From the NCBI GenBank assembly GCA_001915545.1, contig MNQS01000008.1, positions 1 to 59,217 of the forward strand: 59,217 nt of DNA, read 5' to 3'. Both the position numbers and the translations under genes were made by a program. The notes beneath the pieces were generated by a model. The model was not told the DNA's origin. It made no database searches and saw only the letters and a list, made by a program, of their open reading frames with translations. The DNA comes from Bacteroides sp. 43_108. Lineage in GTDB: Bacteria; Bacteroidota; Bacteroidia; Bacteroidales; Bacteroidaceae. Positions 32,018 through 41,300 of the stretch are shown in pieces (within the stretch, counting starts at the first letter, position 1; each line of letters starts with the position of its first letter).

Positions 32018-32062
32018 CGTGCCCCTGTAAAACCTTAAGGTGCGCTCTGTCTTTTCATTTTC

Positions 32063-32650
32063 TTGTATGACGGCGTATCCTATGCCATAAGCATATTTCT
32101 TGTTTTATCTCTTTTATTTTATCCCAAATCGGTCATTAGGATTTGGGTTTATGAGATAGGTTGTCTTTGTGGACGCTTTATATTGTCTTCGGCACTTCTT
32201 ATGCTGGTCTATTTGCTTCTGTTGAAGAAGAGTGCACCGTTCGTCTTTTCCCGCGTATACCTTCTTGCTGTACCTTTCCTGTCGCTGATTATGACTTTCC
32301 TGTCCATAGAAATCGGCGAAAAAGCCCCGACAGTAGTTTATGTTGACGCAGCTTCCTCTTTGCCTGCATCGTCAGACGCGGCCGTTAAAACAGCAATGCC
32401 CGATAATGTTGAGTATACGTTGTCTGATGTAGCAGAAAGTCTGCCGTCGATGTCTTTGAGCGATGTGCTGACTGCTGTCTATATACTTGTGTCTGCAGTG
32501 CTGTTTATACACCTTGTGTACGGCGTTTGCAGTATCTTGTTTCTCCGACATAAATCGCGTAAATATAGGTTCGGACGGTTGAATATGTGTCGTTCTGCCT
32601 GTTCCAGAGTCAGTACCTGTTCAGATGATTCTGTTTGCAAATTTTATTAA
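32063..32650 (+). pseudogene. Decayed N-terminal fragment of an M56/BlaR1-like membrane peptidase
   Basis: The open frame of 195 codons has no ATG at its start (TTG 32063). It contains a stretch (LMLVYLLLLKKSAPFVFSRV, then YLLAVPFLSL) that looks like the first membrane helices of Bacteroidetes M56/BlaR1-type proteins, where a helix is followed by an LLL-K/R-x-x-x-F-x-x-x-R-x-YLL loop. A further helix occurs at about residues 133-155. The frame then ends in an unrelated Cys-rich tail, with no HExxH zinc motif and no adjacent BlaI-type repressor. Truncation is likely, though a genuine short membrane protein is not excluded. Confidence 0.5.
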
Positions 32651-32697
32651 CCGTAGGCTGTGAAGCTGTTTCCGGCCTTAAATAAATATTGAACAAT

Positions 32698-33330
32698 ATG
32701 AAATGTATAGATAAAAGACTGAGTGTCGTGCTCTTTACTGTGGCGCTTTTTGCAGTAACTTCATTGCTCGGATGCAAGACCAAAGCTGGAGCGCAGAGTT
32801 TGTTGCTGCGCCCTGAGAACCGTAAGCCCGAACTGGTTCGTCCTGCACGCTCATACCGTATTATCGACGAACAGACATTTCCCGCATACACAAACGTGCA
32901 GGTTGCAGATCCGCTCAGTGACCGGCTGTCTAAATCGTATCCCATAGTAGGAATCTGGCGTACTCCTAAAGCCACTTATGTGGAATACGCGTGGATGCCT
33001 TATGGTGATTGGTGGTGGATAAGATTTGAAAGTGAAACTTATCTGCGTGACCATGACACTGGCGATTGCTATAAGTTGAGAGATGTTGAGTACTTCCCAC
33101 TTGACACGTGCTTCTTTATCGGTCAGCAGGCAGGCCAGTGCGTCAAATTCGTACTTGTATTTCCTCCGTTGCCTGACCGTGTGGAAAAAGTAGATTATAT
33201 TTATACTGTTGGCCAGACGAGGGACAATATGGAAATCGGTGACCCTGTTCTTGACATCGATGTGCGGAAACTTGAAGAGATTTCTTTGGAAAATGCGCAG
33301 AAACCGCGCAGTGGAAAGATTATTTACTGA
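32698..33330 (+). CDS. Uncharacterised lipoprotein
   Basis: A 210-residue protein I do not recognise. The N-terminus is a lipoprotein signal, basic start then a hydrophobic run and TSLLGC, so Cys near residue 26 would be lipidated. The mature part is rich in Tyr, Trp, Pro and Asp (YAWMPYGDWWWIRFESETYL; CVKFVLVFPPLPDRVEK), consistent with a beta-rich periplasmic or outer-membrane domain. The start is ATG 32698; the open frame also includes an earlier TTG. No close partner gene suggests its role. Confidence 0.65.
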   Translation: MKCIDKRLSVVLFTVALFAVTSLLGCKTKAGAQSLLLRPENRKPELVRPARSYRIIDEQTFPAYTNVQVADPLSDRLSKSYPIVGIWRTPKATYVEYAWMPYGDWWWIRFESETYLRDHDTGDCYKLRDVEYFPLDTCFFIGQQAGQCVKFVLVFPPLPDRVEKVDYIYTVGQTRDNMEIGDPVLDIDVRKLEEISLENAQKPRSGKIIY

Positions 33331-33476
33331 TAAAGGCTTCTGTCGCTGTAGGTTTTGCATTGCAGGCAGGTTAGTGTAATTATGTTTGGAATGATATTTG
33401 GTAGATTTAAAGTGAGTATAGTATTATAGTATTTAAGAAAGAAAAAGGGTGGATTTAAAACCTGCTTTTGATGTAG

Positions 33477-33506
33477 AGAGATGTACTGTGTGTGCATCTC
33501 TTTTTT
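33477..33506 (+). terminator. Hairpin with U-tract after the lipoprotein gene
   Basis: AGAGATG (33477-33483) pairs with CATCTCT (33495-33501) and is followed by TTTTT. It lies in the 310-bp gap before the MATE gene; the rest of that gap contains only the promoter at 33559-33590. Confidence 0.65.
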
Positions 33507-33558
33507 GTGCCTGCGGTCTGCGTCTGAGCGTCGCTTTTGGTGTGCTGTTTCCTGTTTA

Positions 33559-33590
33559 GTTGGAGCTTACGCCATTAATTCCTAACTTTG
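33559..33590 (+). promoter_or_regulatory. Promoter for the MATE transporter
   Basis: GTTG at 33559-33562 and TAACTTTG at 33583-33590 with a 20-bp spacer follow the Bacteroidetes pattern. The start codon is 50 bp downstream. Confidence 0.65.
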
Positions 33591-33640
33591 CGGCTGTTTT
33601 AGGTTCCTGAACTTTTAAAAATGCGAAAAATCGGTATTTT

Positions 33641-34972
33641 ATGATTACATACAAGAAACATTACAAATCTCTTATCGTACTTGGTGTCCCTATTATCATA
33701 GGCCAGATGGGTACCATTGCACAGTCGTTTGCCGACACTGTAATGGTCGGCCACTACGGCACGCTGGAACTGTCGTCGGCAGGTTTCACCAACAATGTGT
33801 TCAATCTCATTCTGATTGCCATGATGGGATTTTCCTACGGCAGCACCCCCGTCATCGGCGGATACTACGGACGCGGCGACCAGCTCGATGCCGGACGCGT
33901 GATGAAGGAAAGCATATTGAGCAACATCATGGTTTGGGCCCTGGCTCTTTTTGCTGCTACAATCGTGTACGTGAATCTTGAAAACATGGGCCAGCCTTCC
34001 GAGCTCATGCACCTCATCAAGCCGTATTTCCTCGTGCTTCTGGCTTCGCTCCTTCCGCAGGCTATATTCAATGCCATGAAGCAGTTCTGCGACGGTGTGG
34101 CCGACACGCGTACCCCGATGTGGATTATGCTTATGGGCAACGTGCTCAACATCATTGGCAATTACTGTCTGATTTTCGGTAAGTTCGGTTGTCCTGAGAT
34201 GGGACTTCTCGGTGCCGGTCTTTCCACCCTTTTTGCACGTATAGTCATGGCCATATCCATTGTTGGAGTGGTGTTTGCTTCCGCACGCTATAAAGTTTAT
34301 ATTTCCGGCTTCAAGATGCCTGCAACGCGTTCCGGCTTCAAGCATCTCTGCCGTCTCGGTTTCCCTATAAGTCTGCAGATGGGCATGGAGGCTTCGTCTT
34401 TCAACATCTGTGCCGTCATGATGGGATGGCTCGGTGCCGGTGCCTTGGCCGCACATCAGATAATGTGTACCGTCGGTTCTCTCTGCTTTATGATTTATTA
34501 CGGCATAGGAGCCTCTACGGCTGTGCGCATAAGCCATTTCCGCGGTCGTGGCGACTGGGTCGAGGTTCGCCGTTCTGCTTTTGCCGGATTCTCGATGACG
34601 TTGCTGGCCGGTGTTTGCATTTCGTGCATGATATTCATTTTCCGCACCGAGCTCATATCGTTGTTTACTTCCGATGCTGACGTTGTAGTCATCGCCCTCA
34701 CCATTATTCCACCCCTGATGATATATCAGTTCGGCGACAGCATGCAGACCGTCTTTGCAAATGCTCTCCGTGCCATTGAGGATGTCAAGATGATGATGAT
34801 ACATGCTTTCATTGCATACGTACTTGTTTCTATCCCGTTGAGTGCACTTTTTGCTTTCGGATTTGGATGGGGACCGGCCGGAATCTGGTATGCTTTCCCG
34901 TTCGGACTTACCACGGCAGGCGTACTTTTCTACACACGTTTCAACGCCCAGACAAAGAAGAAACTGGCTTGA
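33641..34972 (+). CDS. MATE-family multidrug/metabolite efflux transporter
   Basis: A 443-residue inner-membrane antiporter with about twelve hydrophobic helices. Family hallmarks are the start LIVLGVPIIIGQMGTIAQSFADTVMVGHYG and, in the second half, the matching FPISLQMGMEASSF with the conserved glutamine. The C-terminal half contains GPAGIWYAFPFGLT. Substrate is unknown; MATE proteins use sodium or proton gradients to export cationic drugs or metabolites. GC content is higher than in flanking genes. Confidence 0.9.
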   Translation: MITYKKHYKSLIVLGVPIIIGQMGTIAQSFADTVMVGHYGTLELSSAGFTNNVFNLILIAMMGFSYGSTPVIGGYYGRGDQLDAGRVMKESILSNIMVWALALFAATIVYVNLENMGQPSELMHLIKPYFLVLLASLLPQAIFNAMKQFCDGVADTRTPMWIMLMGNVLNIIGNYCLIFGKFGCPEMGLLGAGLSTLFARIVMAISIVGVVFASARYKVYISGFKMPATRSGFKHLCRLGFPISLQMGMEASSFNICAVMMGWLGAGALAAHQIMCTVGSLCFMIYYGIGASTAVRISHFRGRGDWVEVRRSAFAGFSMTLLAGVCISCMIFIFRTELISLFTSDADVVVIALTIIPPLMIYQFGDSMQTVFANALRAIEDVKMMMIHAFIAYVLVSIPLSALFAFGFGWGPAGIWYAFPFGLTTAGVLFYTRFNAQTKKKLA

Positions 34973-35073
34973 CCTTCCGGCATCTGCGATGCAAAAGTTT
35001 TACAACTGTGCTGAAGACATGCTGTAACTGTGCTGATAATGCATTTCCCAGGCAACTGTTGTGCCTTTGATGG

Positions 35074-35104
35074 TTTGTTTATGTCTGCTATTTCATATCT
35101 TTGC
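35074..35104 (+). promoter_or_regulatory. Promoter for the GH43 gene
   Basis: TTTG at 35074-35077 and TATCTTTG at 35097-35104 are separated by 19 bp, a full consensus match 32 bp before the start codon. Confidence 0.8.
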
Positions 35105-35135
35105 GGACATAAACAACCATTATTTCTATTTGCTT

Positions 35136-38100
35136 ATGAAAAAACTCTTTTTCTGTGTTGCACTTTCGTCTTCAGTCTTGTTTCCAGTCGAAATGGCGGC
35201 GCATTCTGATTTCTTATGCCGTAATGTATTTAAGCTCGGCTTTGAAACCGATTTGTCTTTCACCAATAAAGTTCCTTTTTTATCAGCATCTGAGAAAAGT
35301 ATGTCTTCATACGACAAGGCGCGCTATGCCGATGCTTCGCCTGAGAATCCGGTGCTGATGGAAGATGCGATAACCAATCCTAGCTTTGAGAGCAAATCAT
35401 TGTCGGGATGGACAAACGACGGAATGGCCGCGCAGACAAACAATTCTCCTGCTGACCAGGGTTGGCAGAAAGATGGAACGGTATATGCAGAAAGATGGCG
35501 CAGTACGAGCGTTTCATTGGGCGACGCTTCCATCATACAGCGCGTGTCCGGTCTGCCGGACGGCAAATACGTGCTTAAGGTTAGGGGACATGCTGTCAAT
35601 CAGTCTGGTACACCGGCTGTAGTGTCCGGCGCTGCTTTTTTCGCCGGGCGGTTTGAAACTCCGGTATCTGCCGGCGGTGAATATGAGGTGGAGGCAGTAA
35701 CGGTAGACGGGTATCTTGATATTGGAATGAAGGCTGTCAATTCAGATGCCAACTGGATTGCCTGCGACAATTTCCGTCTGTATTATCTCGGACGAAGTTT
35801 GGAAGCTTTCAAGGAACTGTTGTCTTTGAAGCTCAAGGATGCGGTTGAGGATACTGTGTCTGCCGGTAAACCTGGATATTTCAATCAGGATGGTCTTGCC
35901 GAGGCCATAAAGAAGGCTGAATCTGTGGAACAGACGGAAGATGCTGTCGTAGAGGCAATACATCTTCTGGATGCGGCTATGCAGGAAACAGAGGCTATAA
36001 TTTCTGAATATGAACCATTGAAGAATGCCATTGAAGGACTCAAGGGACTTATTGAATCTTCCGGTTATCCCGATGAGTCTTTCGGCAAGTTGTATCTGGA
36101 TAAGCTGGAGAATGCTTATAACGGTGCCGAAGATGCCCGTAAGCAGATTCCCGACCTGCTTGCATTGGCAGAGGAGTGCATGGCTCGTTTGTCAGATTAT
36201 GAACGTCTCGGATGCAGTATTAATTCTGCAGAACTTCTCATAAATAATTCCAATTATCCTGGACGAAGTGATTTTCGTGACGCTATAAATGAAATTCGTG
36301 ATATTTATGACGAGCCTTCCGATAAGGATATAAACGAGGCTCTGAAAAAACTTGCCGAGGCGAGCGATGCATACGTCGCAACACGCAGGTCGATGGTGAT
36401 AAATGTCAGAAACGGAGCCATGTGGAAGGACAACCGAGGTATACCTGTTCAGGCGCACGGTGCCGGTTTCGTGCAGGTGGGTGAAACATGGTATATGATA
36501 GGCGAGGACCGTTCGAAGAGTGTTTCGGACATAAACATGTATAAGTCGAAGGATTTGAAGAACTGGACATTTGTTGGCAACATCGTTTCTAAGTCTACAC
36601 ATCCGGCTCTTGCAGACGGTACGCGTTTCATTGAACGTCCGAAGATTATGTATTGTGCCAAGACCGGACAGTTCGTTATCTGGTGTCATTGGGAAGGCCA
36701 ATACTATGAACCGTCTGAAGCCGCTGTTTTCTATAGCGATAATGTTGAGGGACCTTATAAATTCCACTGGGGCGGACGTCCTATGGGTATAGCTTCGCGC
36801 GACTGCAATGTCTTCGTTGACGATGACGGAAAGGCTTATTTCATTTCTACTACCAACGGCAACCACGATTTGGGATTGTTCGAGCTCTCGGATGATTATC
36901 TTGATATTGTCAAGCACACAACGATCTTTGCCGGTCAGGGACGCGAAGCTCCGGCACTCGTTAGGGTAGGCGATACCTACTATATGCTCTCTTCCGCTTG
37001 TTCGGGTTGGGATCCTAACCAGTGCAAGGTGGCATGGTCGAAGTCGCTGACTTCTGGATGGTCTTCTCTTCGGAGTATCGGCAATCCGATTGCCTTCGAC
37101 ACACAGGCTGCATCAATCCTAAAGGTTAAGGGCGACGACGGAACTTCTTATCTTTACGTCGGTGACAGATGGCAGGATCCAGGTTTGGCCGAGTCGAAGA
37201 CCATTATTTTCCCTGTTGATTTTGAAGACGGTACTTGTGTATATGATTATCGTCAGCAGTTTGATATTGATATGGGACGTGGCACATGGAGTGAAGCAGA
37301 TGTTGAGTCCAAGCGTCTTCCAAGGACCGGATGGACTATAACTGATGTTTCAAGCGAAGAAACCAGCGGTGAGAATGGACGTGCCGTAAATATCCTTGAT
37401 GGCGAGATTGGTACTATATGGCATACTAAGTACAGTGGCGGTACAGCTCAGGCGCCTCACTCTGTATGCATTGACATGAAGAACGTGTATGAAATATCAG
37501 GATTCCATAGTGTTCCGCGCCGTGACAATTCTACTAACGGTCTAATACGCGAGTATATATTCTACGTCAGTGTTGATGGAAAGAACTGGCAGGCTGTTTC
37601 TGGAGGCAGTTGGATGCCGTATGATTCAGATGTGTATTTCGAACCTGTCAAGGCGCGTTATGTGAAGCTCGAAGCTCTGTCGGGAACTTATGCTTCTATG
37701 TCGGAGTTTTATGTTCTTCATGATACTGACGAGAACAGATCGGACAAGATGATTCCGTATTATACCTTGAACTCTGGTGCACCGGTGAATTCTTCTGTTG
37801 TCGAAGCAGAAGTCGGAGACGATGTCAAGTTCTCTACAGCAACTGAAGGAGCGTATTACGGAACGTGGGCTTTCTCAGGACCAAACGATATTAAATCGTC
37901 TGTTCGCGAATATACAATTAATAATCTATCTGTTTCTGATTCAGGTGTATATACAAGCCTTTATCTGAACCCTTACAACTACAGCAACCGTGTAGACTAC
38001 ACTTTGAAGGTTGTCGATGCCACATCTGTTGATGAAGTAGCTTCCGGCAGTGCTGAAGTAGTTTCTGTTCGTTATTATGACCTGAACGGTACAGAACTTA

Positions 38101-38183
38101 AGGCTCCTTTGAAAGGCCGATGCTGCATCGTCAAGAAGATATATGACGATGGAACAGTGACGGTGGAGAAATCTGTTTATTGA
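35136..38183 (+). CDS. Secreted multidomain glycoside hydrolase, family 43-like
   Basis: A 1015-residue exported enzyme. Order of parts: signal peptide (1-25); a galactose-binding-like module (about 65-225, ITNPSFESKSLSGW); two or three helical FIVAR-like segments (230-420); a five-bladed GH43-type propeller (425-715); an F5/8C/CBM32-like module (about 735-865); an Ig-like domain; and a C-terminal sorting-like end (VRYYDLNGTELKAP). Likely catalytic residues are Asp432 in MWKDNRG, Asp556 in SRDCNVF and Glu604 in GREAPAL. GH43 enzymes cleave arabinans, galactans or xylans; beside a rhamnogalacturonan lyase, galactan or arabinan side chains are the best guess. ATG 35136 is chosen because it begins a clear signal peptide 32 bp after a promoter. 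Confidence 0.8.
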   Translation: MKKLFFCVALSSSVLFPVEMAAHSDFLCRNVFKLGFETDLSFTNKVPFLSASEKSMSSYDKARYADASPENPVLMEDAITNPSFESKSLSGWTNDGMAAQTNNSPADQGWQKDGTVYAERWRSTSVSLGDASIIQRVSGLPDGKYVLKVRGHAVNQSGTPAVVSGAAFFAGRFETPVSAGGEYEVEAVTVDGYLDIGMKAVNSDANWIACDNFRLYYLGRSLEAFKELLSLKLKDAVEDTVSAGKPGYFNQDGLAEAIKKAESVEQTEDAVVEAIHLLDAAMQETEAIISEYEPLKNAIEGLKGLIESSGYPDESFGKLYLDKLENAYNGAEDARKQIPDLLALAEECMARLSDYERLGCSINSAELLINNSNYPGRSDFRDAINEIRDIYDEPSDKDINEALKKLAEASDAYVATRRSMVINVRNGAMWKDNRGIPVQAHGAGFVQVGETWYMIGEDRSKSVSDINMYKSKDLKNWTFVGNIVSKSTHPALADGTRFIERPKIMYCAKTGQFVIWCHWEGQYYEPSEAAVFYSDNVEGPYKFHWGGRPMGIASRDCNVFVDDDGKAYFISTTNGNHDLGLFELSDDYLDIVKHTTIFAGQGREAPALVRVGDTYYMLSSACSGWDPNQCKVAWSKSLTSGWSSLRSIGNPIAFDTQAASILKVKGDDGTSYLYVGDRWQDPGLAESKTIIFPVDFEDGTCVYDYRQQFDIDMGRGTWSEADVESKRLPRTGWTITDVSSEETSGENGRAVNILDGEIGTIWHTKYSGGTAQAPHSVCIDMKNVYEISGFHSVPRRDNSTNGLIREYIFYVSVDGKNWQAVSGGSWMPYDSDVYFEPVKARYVKLEALSGTYASMSEFYVLHDTDENRSDKMIPYYTLNSGAPVNSSVVEAEVGDDVKFSTATEGAYYGTWAFSGPNDIKSSVREYTINNLSVSDSGVYTSLYLNPYNYSNRVDYTLKVVDATSVDEVASGSAEVVSVRYYDLNGTELKAPLKGRCCIVKKIYDDGTVTVEKSVY

Positions 38184-38235
38184 TTACTACCTTAACTTTC
38201 GATAAATCTATCTTCTGATTTAATGTTATTTCATG

Positions 38236-38265
38236 AAAAAAGCCCGGTTGAAGCCGGGCTTTTTC
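38236..38265. terminator. Bidirectional terminator between the GH43 and PL11 genes
   Basis: AAAAAGCCCGG and CCGGGCTTTTT form a compact GC-rich stem with A/T flanks on both sides (38236-38264), suited to the two converging genes. Confidence 0.9.
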
Positions 38266-38301
38266 TTTGAGTGGGGCTTTGACAGCCTTGACCTCACCAT
38301 T

Positions 38302-41300
38302 CTATCTTTTTACTACCTTACATTTTGCTTCGATACGTCCTTCTGACTGTATGCTTATTATGTACAGTCCCTGTGGATATTCACCGAGATGGAGAGTGCA
38401 GATGTTGTCTGCCATCTTCTGTGTCAGCAGGATTCGTCCGCTGAGATCCTGTACCACGACAGTTCTGTTTTTGTTTGTTTCTTGTCCTGCGGATACATTG
38501 CACTCGTCTTCAACCGGGTTAGGCCAAACCTTCATTGTTTCAGCCTCTGCCGATTCAATACCGTTTGCATCGGCTTTAACCTTGATGGTTCCGTCTGTGG
38601 TAAGCGAAGCGAGATCCCATTCAAGGCCCTCTCCTGGTTTTTCAGGGCTCATCTGAACGTTTCCTGTGAGCTTAATGGATTTGAATGTCTTGAACAGTTC
38701 ATAGCTGTCACCGTCCTTGTATTCGCCTCGTCTGTATTCCATTTCGATAATCGGTGACTTCAGTGTTACATCGCCTTCTACCTCGAAATAGTCAATATAG
38801 TTGCCTTGTTTCCTTACATGTATGCATCCGCATTCGTTTACAGTCAGTTGACCGTTTATCTGCATTGAACCTCTCAGATATTCTGACTTTTCAGCTGCTA
38901 TTGAACCGCCTTCATATACAGTAACGTTGTTTGCAGTTCCATTGCCGCTCAGGCAACCTCCGTTGTAGACTTGTATTGTGCCCTCACTGCTTCCCTCGCT
39001 GTTGAGGAACAGTGTGCCTCCGTATACAGAGAATCCGATAGGTTGTTTGTTTGTCAGTGTGAGTGTTCCTTCTCCGTATTTCTTTACTACAGCAGTGTTT
39101 GCGAACAGACCGGCGTATGTTGTCGATTCATTGTTGTAGCCGATTTCATAAGTTCCTCTTCCTACAGTGCATTCCTTGCTTGTAGATGCCAGCGAACCGA
39201 TTTTTGTCGTCAGATTCACTTCTGTACCGCTTCCGGCCTTAGTGTGTACCAGCAGAACCTTGTCGTTGAGCACCAGTGATGTTTTTGACATGTCTGTAGC
39301 CTGGTTCAGGCGCATCTGTGAGCCTAAGGCGTGGAATGTTCCGTTGAATGAACTCATGTTCATCTGCCAGTCGGCCCTCACGTATGGAGTGGTGTAGTAG
39401 ATTGTACCTTTTCCTGTCAATTTTCCTGTCAGTCTGCATCTCGAACCGCCTTGCAGAGTCACTTTTGCATCTTCCGGAATTTCGAGCTGGTAATTGAATA
39501 CAGGTGCTGTTGAGCTGGAGTTGGTGTCGAATATCTTCAGTGTACCTGCATACGCTGTGAGTTTGCTTCCTGCACGTCCGAAAGTGGTGTTCCATGCACC
39601 CATGGCCAGAACTCCGTCCTTGAGTATGGTTTCCTTGTATTTGTTGGCACCAGGATAGTTCAGGTTCAGCTGTCCTTTGCCGTCTTTTACAAGTATACCT
39701 TCACCGTCGATTATGCCTTTCAGAGCTGTAAGTCCTGAAGGAATGTTCATTGTTACAGTATCTTCGATTGTCAGTGGCCTGTCGGTTGATGTATTTGTAG
39801 CCGAGATTTCAAGTTCTGTATCCTTCATGGTCCAGTTTCCTGCGGTTGCAGTTGCGGCACCGAGCGAACTGGCTTCTCCACCTTCGCCCAGCTGTTTGAT
39901 TTTTACTTTTCCTCCTTCAAGATTTACTGAACCTGTAAACGAATGCTTGCTGCCGTTTATTTCAAGCGTTCCGTTTCCTTTCTTCGTCAGTCCGCCTTTT
40001 CCGCTGAAGCCTCCCTCGCCGTTCAGACTGTAGTTTTCATCGGATGTGAAGAGAATATCTCCAACAGGCAACTGTTCGTTCAGAGTGACATCCTTTACAG
40101 AAGCATCGTCGTTGAAAATGATGCTGTCTCCTGCCACGAAAGCCGTAGGCTGACCGTCAAGGATGAAGTTGGAAGCTGAATAGTCCAGTGTTCCGCTCTC
40201 TTCGCCTGTCCATATCACATTGGCCGAAGGGCCTCTCTGTTCATTTATCGTAAGAGTTATCGTGTTGCCGGTTCTTTCCAGTACGTATGAATAACCTTCA
40301 AGTCCTTCAACCTTTATAGTTTCAGCGGGTATTCTTCCGCTTTCCGGCAGTCCTGAAGCGTTTCCAGTCCATGAGATGAGCTTGTATGTACCTGGCGATG
40401 CTTCATTTCTTTCTGGCATGAAACGCATGATTACCGGTGAAGCGAAATGGATATCTCCATTTACCGCAATCTCGTCTGAAACAGGATTCTCTATGCCGTC
40501 CAGTGTCATTTCCAAATATACCTTGGCATTAAGGTTCAGATTCTTGTCAAATGTAAGTTTGCCGACAACAGCATTTTCATTTCCCGGTTGTATTCTGCAT
40601 CCTTCGTAGTTGAGTGCGCCTTCAAACACCACATCGCCCTTTATATGTCCGGTTCCTGCCAGTGTTCCGCGTGCTCTTATGTGCAGAGTATCATTTATTT
40701 CACTGTTTATTTCCAGAGTTCCTTCGGAAATGTATGTGTTGCCTTTATGCTTCAACGGAACGTTGACAATGAGTTTTCCTCCCATGCTTTTCCACAATTC
40801 CGTTTCGCCACCGGTTTCGCCGGTTCCGTTCCACGTCAATGTCTGTCCTTTAGGTATCATTGCGAATACTGTGTCCGGACATACTGTTCCCTGTATGTCT
40901 ACAGTCTTGTTTCCGCTCATGTCAAACATCACGCTCTTGCCGTCGCTCCATGTTGTTCTGTTGCTTCTGTTTGAATCAACAAAACCTCCGTTTCCGTTCT
41001 GCCATACAGTTCCGTCCTGCCATATACAGTCGGCCTTCATTACCGGAGGAAGCGGTGGGGCAGGCATGTCATACCCGAGATAGAAGTCTGTGAACGGACT
41101 CTGGTAGTAGCTTCTAGTTGTACATTGCAATCTGTATGCCGGATTCTGTATAAGGCTGTACATGGATTCTTCTGTTTCGAAATCAGTTGAGAATCCGACG
41201 ATACCTACGCATCCCTTGTCTTCGTATACACGCTTGAATATTAGTTCTTCTCTCCAGTCACCTATTATGTCGCCGAAGAACATAGGTCTTTTACCGTTTT

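Noticed and set aside
33599..34804. Long minus-strand open frame of 401 codons
   Set aside because: It lies antisense to the clear MATE gene, its translation is His/Glu/Arg-rich without any fold signal, and it has no promoter. It is a shadow of biased codon use.
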